In this document: positions 42,690 through 52,449 of the stretch, one piece after another | How positions within the stretch are numbered: position 1 is the stretch's first letter | Layout: the number at the start of each line of letters is the position of its first letter | NCBI GenBank assembly: GCA_018136815.1 | Contig: CM030941.1 | Coordinates: 3,082,984 to 3,146,983, forward strand | DNA: 64,000 nt | Direction of reading: 5' to 3' | From: Isochrysis galbana | Lineage: Eukaryota; Haptophyta; Isochrysidales; Isochrysidaceae | Made by a program: the position numbers and the translations under genes | Notes under the pieces: model-generated | What the model saw: the letters and a program-made list of their open reading frames with translations, nothing else | Told to the model about the DNA's origin: nothing | Database searches by the model: none

Positions 42690-43200
42690 CTATTAGTAAC
42701 GGCGAAGGTCGGTTATTTCTTTCAAAGGCTAAAAAAAAATGCGAACATATGGGGCTACACGCCCCGGGCAACAAACATATTCGGAAAATGATAAGCCCTC
42801 TATACTCTATACACGGTGGACAAAGATTTCAACCTAGGAACATCAGAAGACCTCTTGCAGGCGGCGAGAGGTTTGGACATACGAAACATCACCTAGGGTA
42901 GCTGAACCTCTTTAGTAGAAACCCCAGCGGATATCAAATGAAGATGAAACCCGAGCTAAAGCGCTAAAGCAGAACAAAGGAGGAGCCACAGTCTCCCGCC
43001 CCCTTCTCTCCAACTCCTGGCCAACGCAGCGCGCGCAGCCTCCCCGGAACCAGCTTCTCCGTTAAAGAGAGAGCTGGGGAAGGGGGAGGGGGTTGACAGG
43101 GGTTAGGTTTGGGTAGTAGGGAGGTTCACTAGCACTCTGCCTCACGCCGCACATGTACATGTAGCGGGGACATTTAAGAAGACTTTTTTTACTTTATACG
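42690..43200 (+). pseudogene. LINE 3' fragment with T-rich end
   Basis: Plus-strand codons at about 42793-42894 give YTLYTVDKDFNLGTSEDLLQ and end at a stop. The following ~280 bp run to GGGACATTTAAGAAGACTTT plus T, like other LINE 3' ends here (compare 2440 and 62460). No TSD was found. Confidence 0.4.
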
Positions 43201-43566
43201 AGTGATCGGGCTACCTTTACCTTCATCAACCAGTGCAAGCGACTCTAAAATTCCATCTTCCAGTCTTGCAGTCACTCGCTGAAAATTGCATCTTCCAGAC
43301 ACTCCTCACTCTCTCTTCTACTCTCCAGCCGTTTTTCCTCCGATCAGTATCCGTCGTCTTCTGGTACTCTAGACTTACGTGTTTTCTTCTCTAGAGTAGA
43401 GTACTCCTCGAGAAAATGTCCTTTTCGCTTTCGCTTCCAGTCTCTCCTCTCACTCTCTCTCCTCCCTCCTTCTGGCCAGGTTTCCTCCGCCTCGTGTCCC
43501 TAAGCTTATTTGGCGTATTTTCTTCTCAATCGTTGTGTCCGCCTTGTCCGCCTTGTCCTGGACTTC
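43201..43566 (+). promoter_or_regulatory. 5' flank and pyrimidine-rich leader of the temptin/RING gene
   Basis: Bases 43305-43480 are strongly C/T-rich with CTCTCTCCTCCCTCCTTCTG near the end. No TATA box placed. The frame is open back to 43510 from a TTG, but the first ATG in frame is 43567. Confidence 0.4.
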
Positions 43567-45294
43567 ATGCCCTCTGCCGCCTGCATCATGCTCCTCACCG
43601 CGATGCATGCAAGCCTCAAGCCTTGGTCGAGACTGCCAAACGGAAATCGCCCGTTCGACCGCGATGTCTTCTACACCAACCCCTTCTGGGCTGACTTCGA
43701 GCGGGCCGGGTCATTCTGGACCATAGAATTGTGCAACGCCGACTCGGATGGGGACGGACAGAGCAACGGCCTCGAGATGGGAGACCCGTGCTGCGAGTGG
43801 TTTCCCGGGGACACGCCCGCGTACACTGAGGATATCAGTTTCGTCGGCGATGCATTTAGCACGACCAGCCGAACGATGCCCCAGTGTGCTTCCAGCCATG
43901 CAGTCGATAGATGCAGCACGACTTTCTTGGCGTCTCCCGCCTGGTCTCAACTCCCCAATGGAAATCGCTCCTTCAGCCACCATTTCCACTACGCCGACTC
44001 CTTCTGGATTGATTTCGACAACGCTGGCTGTATCTGGACCATAGAATTGTGCAACGCCGACTCGGATGGGGACGGACAGAGCAACGGCCTCGAAATGGGA
44101 GACCCGTGCTGCGAGTGGCTTCCCGGGGACACGCCCGCATTCACTGAGGATATCAGTCTCGTCGGTAATGCATTTTGCAAGACTAACCGAAGGATGCCCA
44201 AATGCAGTACTCCTCGTAGCCGTGTGGTGCATGGCTACGGTACGGTGGCCATCTTGTCTCTCACAGTCTTCCTCGCGTTTCTTTTCCGCTCCTTCAACAC
44301 GTTCAGAAGGTGGCTTTTGCGGTTGCCCATATCTCTTACCGTCCTCTTTAGCTTTCTCTGGAGACAGTGGCTTCTATGGGCGACAGCAATTTTTTCAACT
44401 GTGGTTGCAAGACTTCGTAGGCTCGCGCCTTCTCTGCATTCCCTTCAGATCCTGTTTTGCCGCCTCCTGCAAAATCTTGCGTCGCTTCTTTTAAACATTC
44501 TTCTCCTGCCCGTTATTGTTCTGATGCAATTCATGGCGCGTTCAAGTGCGAACCGACAACTTGTGTTCTCTCTTGTGGCGCCTCAGCTGTGGGCGACCGG
44601 CTTCATCGGTAAGTCTCTTAATCAGACCGCGTGCATCCATTTAAACCTCCTTTGTTGTATTCATCACTACTGGAGGTCGCAGCACTTGCTCCTCCGGTCG
44701 ACTGTCGGTGATGCAATGCTTTTGTGCACTACCTTGGTGAAGATCGGTGCCCTGTTCTGGATATCCGCATCAACAGGGGCGCAAACAATGCTTTTGATGT
44801 TGCTTTTACCGGCGATGATGCTCATTTTTCATGATGCTGCCATGACGGATGGCATGTGTCTGGCAGCAGCCTTTGGTTACCTGGTTCTCCCACTGATTGC
44901 AGACGGCCTCAACGCGGCCGGCCTGGAAACGAAAACATTGGATGGGGTGGTACGAATGTTCTCGCCCCTCTGTTTCTGGTCAATGACTTTCATGCAAAGT
45001 GACGTGAGCGAACTTCGCGCAATCGCTCGCAAATTATCGTTTATCGCTCGTAGCCCTTTGGCTAGTGGATTCTGCACAGACGCTCACCCCTCGCCAGGGT
45101 CTGACTCGTCTGTGAACAACTTGGCAACAACAAACGATCGTGTGATATGCATAGTGTGTCTAGAGCGGGAGCGCAACATCGCCTTTGAACCGTGCGGACA
45201 CTGTGTGTGTTGCCGTTTGTGCGCAATTCCAATGACGAGGTGTCCATTGTGTAGGGCTCAGGTGGTACGGCAACTTCCGATATTTCTTAGCTAG
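43567..45294 (+). CDS. Double temptin, multi-pass, RING-finger protein
   Basis: A single exon of 575 residues. A short hydrophobic start (MPSAACIMLLTAMHASLKPW) is followed by two temptin-like repeats (about 23-110 and 133-220). Each has RLPNGNR or QLPNGNR, FW.DF..AG..WTIELCN, then DSDGDGQSNGLEMGDPCCEW. These Cys-rich extracellular modules are named after a sea-slug pheromone. Several hydrophobic helices follow (ILSLTVFLAFLFRSF, LLNILLLPVIVLMQFM, MLLMLLLPAMMLIFHDAA). The C-terminus is a C3HC4 RING from residue 528 (CIVCLERERNIAFEPCGHCV and CRLCAIPMTRCPLC), expected to act as a ubiquitin ligase in the cytosol. The design suggests an extracellular sensor linked to ubiquitination. The two temptin repeats are almost identical as DNA, so one is a recent duplicate or they are homogenised. 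Confidence 0.82.
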   Translation: MPSAACIMLLTAMHASLKPWSRLPNGNRPFDRDVFYTNPFWADFERAGSFWTIELCNADSDGDGQSNGLEMGDPCCEWFPGDTPAYTEDISFVGDAFSTTSRTMPQCASSHAVDRCSTTFLASPAWSQLPNGNRSFSHHFHYADSFWIDFDNAGCIWTIELCNADSDGDGQSNGLEMGDPCCEWLPGDTPAFTEDISLVGNAFCKTNRRMPKCSTPRSRVVHGYGTVAILSLTVFLAFLFRSFNTFRRWLLRLPISLTVLFSFLWRQWLLWATAIFSTVVARLRRLAPSLHSLQILFCRLLQNLASLLLNILLLPVIVLMQFMARSSANRQLVFSLVAPQLWATGFIGKSLNQTACIHLNLLCCIHHYWRSQHLLLRSTVGDAMLLCTTLVKIGALFWISASTGAQTMLLMLLLPAMMLIFHDAAMTDGMCLAAAFGYLVLPLIADGLNAAGLETKTLDGVVRMFSPLCFWSMTFMQSDVSELRAIARKLSFIARSPLASGFCTDAHPSPGSDSSVNNLATTNDRVICIVCLERERNIAFEPCGHCVCCRLCAIPMTRCPLCRAQVVRQLPIFLS

Positions 45295-45339
45295 AAATAC
45301 GTTAGGTAGAGAGTAGAGAGCTAAATCTAGGCTCTAAAA

Positions 45340-46730
45340 AAAAGATCTGAAGATTCAGGGCTACACACCTATCGCTAGTCGGTACCTCTCACCGCATATC
45401 CACCATCGCCCTTCTATCCCTTTCCTCCACTCCCTCGCCTTCCCCCCCTCTTTCCAGGCGGCTTGCCTTCATTTGGTCTCCTTTCCCTCACTCTCACCCT
45501 ACCATGAGCCCCCCCCGCGAGCACCCCGAAGGAGAGGCCCAGGAGCACCCCGTACGCGACGAGAACAGCATCGCCTTGGCTCGGCATGAAGGCGCGCCCC
45601 GAGAGGGTCTCCTTCGACAACGCCTGAGCCATCCACAACGCCTAGGGAGCCTACTCGCCGGGGGATGGGGTAGAGGGGCTGTGGATGGGAAGGGGGGGGG
45701 GTGCCTCTCTCTCTCCGCGCGCCCGCCCCCAAAAATATCTGACGAGCAAGGTTGCTCTCCGGCGGGGGCGTCTCGTCCGCTCTTTCGCGGAGACACGCCC
45801 TTCAAGAGGTGTTTCCCTGTTTACTCATTATTACCTTGTAAGCTTCCTCGACTACGACATGATATTCTTCGTTTAGCTTATTAATGTCACGAATACATTT
45901 GCCGGCATATTCTTGAGAGTACTCACTGACGATCTCAATGAACAATTCTAGCTTCCGTTGCAGTTCGTATAGTTTTGTGTTATTGCTACGTAGTAATAGC
46001 AGCTTCTTTTTATTGAATACCGGGCAGTAGGCTTCTAAGACTTTGTCGTATCTTTCCTTGAATTCTCGCAGATGTTTTTTTAAGTGATTGCTAACTTCAG
46101 GTTTGGTAAGTACGTAGTTCTCGATATGGTGCGGCCTTGGTGCACTACCATGGGCCCGGTTGTGGGTGCGAGTTCGGGGCAGGCCTGTTGGGTGTTCACT
46201 CGTGTCCTTTTTCTTGTTCGTGCATGCTTGCGGTCTTCGCGCGGCCTAGGGTGCGCTGAAAAGTTCTGGTCGGGCTCGTTGGCACGTTCCTTTTACATTG
46301 TTCGTTGGCCCGCCTCCGCACCCGCGTCGGGGTTGGCCTTAACCAAATGCTCTATCCCCAGCCTTGAGGCTAGAGCTAGGAGTTCCGCGCTGGGAATGGG
46401 GTTGCCTTTGTCGTCCGAGTCGTATAGGGGGCGAAACGCGCCCAGGTCGATTCTTTTTTTCGGTTGTCGCCCCATGCCGGCTTGGTGGTTGGGCGGTCCT
46501 CGATGAGTCCGTCGAGTTTGCGAAGAGGAGTGCGCAGCATAGTTTCGTGAATCTTTCAATGGTGCGTATTAGCACCGATTCTTCCGAGAAGTTGACGTAG
46601 TCGTAGTAGATCCTATAGAAATCCGTAATGATGTATCTACCTCGCCAAGTCCGATCGGAGGCCTCCACCCTTATCAGTGATAAGCCCCGAATCTCATACT
46701 GAGGACTCGTCCAAAATTGGTCCACCCCCT
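45340..46730 (-). mobile_element. LINE 3' copy with internal insertion
   Basis: The minus strand ends in CTGAATCTTCAGATC plus T8 at 45340, as at 859. The parts 45345-45500 and 46125-46730 align to 864-1005 and 1005-1535 of that copy. The ~620 bp between are extra. Coding remnants at 46293-46725 (WRGRYIITDFYRIYYDYVNF, MGRQPKKRIDLGAFRPLYDS) are in two frames. Confidence 0.6.
45802..46128 (-). CDS. AT-rich open frame with coiled-coil character
   Basis: About 108 codons with no stop: HIENYVLTKPEVSNHLKKHL, REFKERYDKVLEAYCPVF, NKKKLLLLRSNNTKLYELQR, KLELFIEIVSEYSQEYAGKC and IRDINKLNEEYHVVVEEAYK. It has no ATG except close to its end. A donor-like AAG/GTAATA follows EEAYK at 45835, so it may be an internal exon. 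It is Lys/Glu/Leu-rich, predicted helical, and uses AAA, TTA and other AT-rich codons unlike nearby genes. The plus-strand 45414-45638 region on the minus strand gives a hydrophobic helix (AVLVAYGVLLGLSFGVLAGG) that might be a further exon. No family recognised. Confidence 0.4.
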   Translation of the reverse strand, partial: HIENYVLTKPEVSNHLKKHLREFKERYDKVLEAYCPVFNKKKLLLLRSNNTKLYELQRKLELFIEIVSEYSQEYAGKCIRDINKLNEEYHVVVEEAYKVIMSKQGNTS

Positions 46731-47099
46731 AGCCCAGTCGGTCGGCTCGGGCCAAGTCCGCTCGACCATCCGCTCGCTCGCCCCCATCGGTGTCTTCACA
46801 CTAGAAAGAAGTATGAATTCGAGATCCCAGTGTCGCAAGAATCTGGATCTGGATCCGTACTGCTACGCGACTACTCTTAAAAAGATATGCATCGGAGGGG
46901 GCCCCACACTCAGATACCACGCGGGGGGGCCTGGCCCCCCGACCCATTATAAACTTATAACACCTCGGCATATATATATATAGGGGCGTGGCTACATACA
47001 GCTACCAGGTACAGTAGTTATCCCCATAGCCATAGCCACGCGTGAGGCGAGAATATTAAAAGGTTCTTTTCAGGATCCATCGGGCTGATGGCACGGCAC
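46731..47099 (+). other. Spacer ending in a repeat C 3' end
   Basis: An inverted hairpin-like TTATAAGTTTATAA (minus strand) at 46942-46958 precedes GGGCCAGGCC sequence. At 46980-47070 GGGGCGTGGCTAC and GGCGAGAATATTAAAAGG match the LINE/repeat C 3' end. No gene. Confidence 0.45.
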
Positions 47100-47600
47100 C
47101 ACTCTCACATCAACACTCTCAACACTTACATATCTTAAGCACGGAACACGGAACGCACGGAGACGTGCTGACAGACTGATCAAGGAAGAGAATGCCGACA
47201 AGAGAGCGACGGGGCGACGGACGATCCGACGGGGCGACAATTACGCACAGGAATAAGGAAGGAATCTTTCGAAAAGCCATAGCTGGTTTAATGAAGACCG
47301 AAGTGAAGCAGCACCACGATATAATCCATAATCCAACGGCTAGCACCTGACACTTGAGGCCTGAGGCCTGAGGCCTGAGCTTGAGGGAGATCAGGATCAG
47401 GGTCACACAAGGGGGCGGTTCCTTGGACCGGCGTTACCTAAACGCGCGACATAATCTTAAAACGCTAGGGGCACGCCAGGAGGTAAACCAGGCGAGGGGC
47501 AAAGCAGGCGACAAGGTAGGCCACAAAGGAGGCGAGGGCGAAGAAGGTGCAGGGGCATAGAAGCGTGAAACGTAGACGACTTCTAAAACAAAAAGGATGC
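47100..47600 (+). repeat. Repeat G
   Basis: It aligns in full with the reverse complement of 59785-60215 plus 58640-58731 and in part with 30957-31082 and 32032-32200. Shared blocks include GACGGGGCGACGGACGATCC, TCTTTCGAAAA, GGGTCACACAAGGGGG and CATAGAAGCG. Short GAGGCCT repeats lie at 47351-47380. Function and class unknown. Confidence 0.7.
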
Positions 47601-47752
47601 GACCGATGACCGCCTCTCGCCGCTCCAAATGATCTGTCGGAGGGATTCCCGCGAGTCCACACGCGGGATCCGTCCCGCCGCTGCAATCGCAATCACGGCG
47701 AGTCCGTGGAGGCAGACGCACTCAGCGGGATTGCTGGGACACGCCGACTGAA

Positions 47753-50128
47753 TGGTTGTGTACGAGGGGGCGGGCGCGCCGCTGCACGACGAGTATGTCC
47801 AGCCGCAGCCGCTTCAGCAGCTGTGAGTCTGCCAAGGCCCGCCCGCCCCGCTGCAGCTGCGTCTTAAACCCCGTGATTCCCTACCCCTCTGCGAACTATG
47901 GTGGTGGTGCACAGGCCGGTGCCGATCAGCATAACGTGCTTTGAGCGTTGTGTGCCCTCCTTCCTTGCATCGAACCCACCTCCCACGTGGCGACGTCGAG
48001 CGAAACCCGCTCGGAATGCTGTGACGTATCCAAGGCGAAGCTGTTGTGCACAACAACCACAGCCCCCGCAAATATTGGCGATCTCTCCTGGCGCAGGTGG
48101 TGGCGTCTTCTCATGCCATACCGCTACAAGGAGTGCCCTGACCACGTGATCGTCAAAGGAGCGGAGCGGACGCAACCGTCTCGCATGGGATCCTTCGCCA
48201 AGACGGAGCACACACACGATTCACGTCCCGTGTACAAGAACCGCTACGACCAGTTTCTGTGGTTCTCGCGCCAGGATGGCAACTGGCTCATCGGCCCCGA
48301 TTATACACGGGCAGAACGAGCGGTGCAGTCAACTACCGGCGCTGGACCTACCTCATGCCCCGCTGATGGGGCGGACTGGGCGGCCATTGGCGACTCAGGA
48401 AGCTTGCTGGATAAGGGCGGCCTTTGGGAGTTCGGAAACATCACGGTGGCCACGCAATGGTGTGGTGATGAAGGTCCACAGGTGAGCTAGCGACAGGGGC
48501 CAAGTCCCGACCAGAGCATGCCTTGCACCACAGAGCGCAAGCCGCATTAACTTTGTTTGTTAAGCTGTTTCGGCATCATCACGCCTTCATGCGTTCTACC
48601 CGTGTTGATGACCATTATCGTTCTGGACACAGCTTCTTTGGCGCACTGTTGCACGAGAGTGTGGCAACCATGAGCATGAGGAAACGATCACCTCGACGCT
48701 CACGGAATGCGCCCGCCGAGCCGACGGTGCACCGAATGCTGAGTCAGGTAGGCTATTCTCCATTGTTGTAGCCGTGGGACGCTCCAGGCGCTGCGCCTCG
48801 CTGCGTTGATGGGACTGATGACTGCAGACAGCATGGTATGCTGCATATCGGGGATATTGCGGGCGGTGCATATCCAGCTGCTGCATCTGAACTATCGATG
48901 CCTAGGACTTAATACTGGACCACATAGCATCGCCTCGAATGGTAATTTAGGAATCAGCCACCTCGGCTCTTTTTGGGAGGATGGCGCGCTGCGCTCTCGC
49001 ACCGAGTTCGAATGGACACCTACAGCGAAAGCATACGTACAAGCCAGGTGATACACGTCGCACACACCTCGTTCATAGATAGCGCCGCCTCATGCAGTGC
49101 GTTGGGAGCTCGCGCGCCATCAGATGCACGAGGCCAACGCCAGACGACTCGCACCCTTCCCGAAGCGTGCCTGCCCCTACGCTTCGAGCTCGCAGTAAGG
49201 ACGGTGTGCATTCCAAGCCGGGCCGTGACGATGTCGCGATAGAACTCGAAATGGTGCAAGTAGCGGAGGCGCAACTTCATCAGTATGCCCAGTGAGCGCC
49301 ATCGCCCAATTTTGAGAAACCGAGTCGGGAATGCGGGTGGGAGATTCGTACGTGCAAGCAACGCGCCGCATAGATCCATCGGGAGTGTGTGAGCTTGCCA
49401 GTCCGCCCAAAGCGCAAACTTGCCTGCCACTTGTGCTTATCGAGCGCCCGATTTCCCATTTAACTGATGGGTATCCTGCCCCTTAGGTGCCGTCGCAACC
49501 CTGATGCCTACATCGGTGTTCCGTACAAGCAACTTTTAGAAGGCGGCGGGGCCGATGCAGGTGAGCCTAGTAGCGAGCATATTGTTCATTGGCTTCTAGA
49601 GCGGACTTCATCAGGATAGCGAGTTTGCCTTGAGCTTCCTATCGCACATACGACCAAGTTCGACATCTCACTCGCTGACCCTGGTAATCCCGCCCATATT
49701 CGCCTACAAGATGGCATGCCAAAGTGCAATGAAGTTCAACAGATGCGGGGCCGATGTGAGGGCGAACCCGAATTCCATTTTGACTACTATCGCACATGCC
49801 ATGGAAGGTTCGACGTTACTCCAACATCGGTGTGCGGCATTGTCATGCTTGCATAGGGTGTATTAGCAGTCGCCATCTTCAGTCTTTGCTTTCCCCAATT
49901 TTGTTGCAGTGGTTTTGCACCCGTGGCATCAATCGGCCCACCTACCTGAATCCTGGACTTTTGGGCATAGAGCCCACTGCTGATTATGCAGTACAACCAT
50001 GGCTTCCAAGTGGCATCGTCCTCGCCAGCGTGGCGTTTGCCGCCTATCTAGTGGCAAGCAAGCTCGCTAAATTGGGAAATCCTCGGTCAATCATTCGAGG
50101 CGATGAAGTAATAGGCAGTCTGCATTGA
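47753..50128 (+). CDS. Probable multi-exon gene for a Cys-rich membrane protein
   Basis: A set of plausible exons, not a solved model. The first may be 47753 to about 47821 (MVVYEGAGAPLHDEYVQPQP, donor GTGAGT). The strongest is about 48110-48480, ending in donor GTGAGC: RPVYKNRYDQFLWFSRQDGN and WLIGPDYT, a pattern seen in small repeated domains of algal secreted proteins. Further candidates are 48642-48747 (donor GTAGGC), 49484-49560 (RRNPDAYIGVPYKQLLEGGG, donor GTGAGC), 49621-49855 (FDISLADPGNPAHIRLQDGM, EPEFHFDYYRTCHGRFD) and 49911-50128. The last ends in a hydrophobic helix (SGIVLASVAFAAYLVASKLA) and a short tail, implying a C-terminal membrane anchor. Function unknown. Confidence 0.38.
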
Positions 50129-50683
50129 AGGGCAATCGCTAACTAAGCAAGGCGCTCGAGAAGCTACCAAGCAAGAGGCAAGAGGCAAACAAACGTGAAA
50201 ATGAGCGGGCTGTAGGACAGATTGCGTGTGTGGGATGTGAGCCGTGCGCGAGGACTCACGCTCACGCACACAGCATGAAACTGTGCTGAAAAACGACGAC
50301 ACTTCTTGCTTGCTAGCCGATGGACCCACGAAACTATAGGGGTGGCGAGCGTAAAGATGGTCCTCGTTTGCTCGATGTGGTGCGACGTGATCACCGAATG
50401 AAGTAGAGAGAAGGAAACTGCGAGTATCGGGTAGTAGGTAGGTGTGGCCACTTCTGCACCTAGCACCTGGATCATATGGGAACGAGTGGTGCGCGGCGCG
50501 TAGACAGACCAGACAGTAGACAGTAAACGTTGCGGCATACGCGAGAGCAGGTAAAAACGATAAAATATTCCTACCGTATATGCGGCCGTGGACCCACTAC
50601 TTTATTTAACGTAGGAAACTTCCTACACTTCCACTCCCCTGGCCCTTTCCCCAACTAGGATGCGAGTCATACGAATTTCACTA
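50129..50683. other. Gene-free spacer
   Basis: 3' flank of the preceding gene up to a TIR element. Open frames on the minus strand lack support. Confidence 0.4.
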
Positions 50684-51678
50684 TCTCTTAAGAGGCGGCT
50701 GGAAGCACCTGCAAAGGTGCTTCGAGACCCTTTTTTATTCCTAGCATATTGGCGGCCCCTTGGAGCCTAGAGAACACTAAAATTGAGCTGGAGCCTTGCC
50801 ATCAATATGGAGGACTAGTCTTATGCATAAGATGGAGTCGCATCGCCCGAAATTTGCTCCCATGACCTGATCGGTGGCGATGCTGCCGACGAGCCGGCGT
50901 CGCACGTCGTTCACAACGCATGCTGCAGGAGATCGAGTAAGAGTTCACAACTCTCATCAAGATTATACGTGTCGGGGGCATTTATTGATGCTGAGTAATC
51001 TAAGCCTTACAAATCATACACAAGATGAACTGCTCACAAACCCTTTGGACCAGAATATTTCATGGGCAAAGCGTTCCCCTTTGAGACAGACCACATACAA
51101 GCGAGCGGAGACGAGCACACAACACACAAAAGCATTCAGACTGCACGTGCGCGCATTGCAGTGGACTGCCTGCGCGTCGCCGTGGCCAGCGCGCAGGCAG
51201 CCCATATGTGTCTAGCCATAACACTCCCTGATCGGGCGCGCAGACACAGACAGCCTGCCGTAAAATTGCTGGCTCGTGCTCGTGCGCTGCGCCATTGCCG
51301 CTGCAGCAGCTAGCCGCCAACACCAGCAGCCACTCGCCCGCCACTGTGGCGATCGGAACGTGCCGACCCACAAACAAAGGCAACCAGGCTTGTCAGTCCC
51401 CCTTCCCACCGCCTAGATGTTCGCCCATCTGCTCGTGAAAGGTGAAGCACCTTTCGCGGAGCGCGCATGCAGCGCCGCCCAGGTGACACAAATGGTGACC
51501 TAGCTCGCGCTGCGCGTCGAGCTGGGGGCTAGGGCCAAGATATGATGGGTGAGGGGTATGGAGACGCCCTCCCATGCCGCTACAGCCGCCAACGAGGTGG
51601 TCTGAGAGGCATGGGAGGGCACGGCGCGGCGCGGCAACGGCGTGCAGCACCTCCGAAGGTGCTTCGCCTCTTAAGAGA
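50684..51678. mobile_element. 995-bp inverted-repeat element with TA flanks
   Basis: Ends are TCTCTTAAGAGGCG inverted, each flanked by TA (50682-50683 and 51679-51680), as in Tc1/mariner-type insertions. Just inside each end is a second hairpin, GAAGCACCT-GCAA-AGGTGCTTC at 50703 and AGCACCTCCGAAGGTGCT at 51643, and a third AGCACCT lies at 51447. No transposase is seen, so it is a non-autonomous element. Confidence 0.65.
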
Positions 51679-51702
51679 TATACCATATACCAACTCTAGA
51701 AG

Positions 51703-51741
51703 TAGTAGGTGTGTAGCCCAGAAACTTCAGATGTTTTTTAA
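51703..51741 (+). mobile_element. 39-bp LINE 3' stub with 16-bp TSD
   Basis: Flanked by ATACCAACTCTAGAAG on both sides (51687-51702 and 51742-51757). The insert holds GTGTAGCCC, CTTCAGATG and a T run, matching the LINE 3' end at 45340 in opposite orientation. It is an extreme 5' truncation. Confidence 0.8.
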
Positions 51742-51792
51742 ATACCAACTCTAGAAGCCACGCTCGTACGTAAGGTTCGCCACCCTGGTGCT

Positions 51793-52449
51793 CAACTAAC
51801 TTTATAGTTGGTCGCCATGGAGCGCGTCGCCGCTCCCCACCTCTCCTTCGGGTCCCCCGCCGCGGGCGCCCCCCCAGCACCCATGGAGCTGTCGCTGGCG
51901 AAGCGACCGCGTCCGCCCGCAGAGGCCGAGCAGGTGAGCGCGATCCCGGTCGCGCCGCACGGCCCGTGGCCCCGGCCACACAAGTCACAGCAGCCATGCT
52001 GGCCCACCTCATGGTGGGCCACAAGCTGTAGAGGACAAAGGACCAGCACCACCCAGGACGAACCACCGAACCACCAGGCATGCCTTATGGCAGAGGCCTC
52101 TCCCACCCTGGGGACGGCCGCGCTGCCTCGGCAGCGCGGCCCGAGACCGGGTGGCCCTTATGGGCACAAACTCAATATCTGCATCATTACGCACAACCAC
52201 ACAGACCCACCAACACTGCAACATAAGGCCACACAGAAGGAGAAATGCTGGGTTGTGTCATGGAACACACACCACACTCCTCTGCCAACTGCCCGCTTGG
52301 ACCTGCCCTCAGTCTCACCACTCCCGACCGCCCCTGCCATGCAGGAGCCACCCTCGGATGAAGAACAGGGTTACACGGAGTCAGACGCAACATACGAACT
52401 GTCCTTCCACCAGGAGGGAGACTATCGTCCTCCCGCCTTCCTCTGCTGA
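51793..52449 (+). CDS. LINE/repeat C 5' end with ORF1-like frame
   Basis: The hairpin CAACTA-ACTTTA-TAGTTG (51793-51810) is followed by GTCGCC and an ATG at 51817. The frame gives 210 residues: MERVAAPHLSFGSPAAGAPP, ELSLAKRPRPPAEAEQ, then a less conserved part ending GDYRPPAFLC. The first 40 residues match the short frame at 61266 (MERAAATPLSFGPPAEGAPP) and the KRPRP motif recurs at 63194 (minus). A retroelement ORF1 is likely; no zinc knuckle is visible. Confidence 0.5.
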
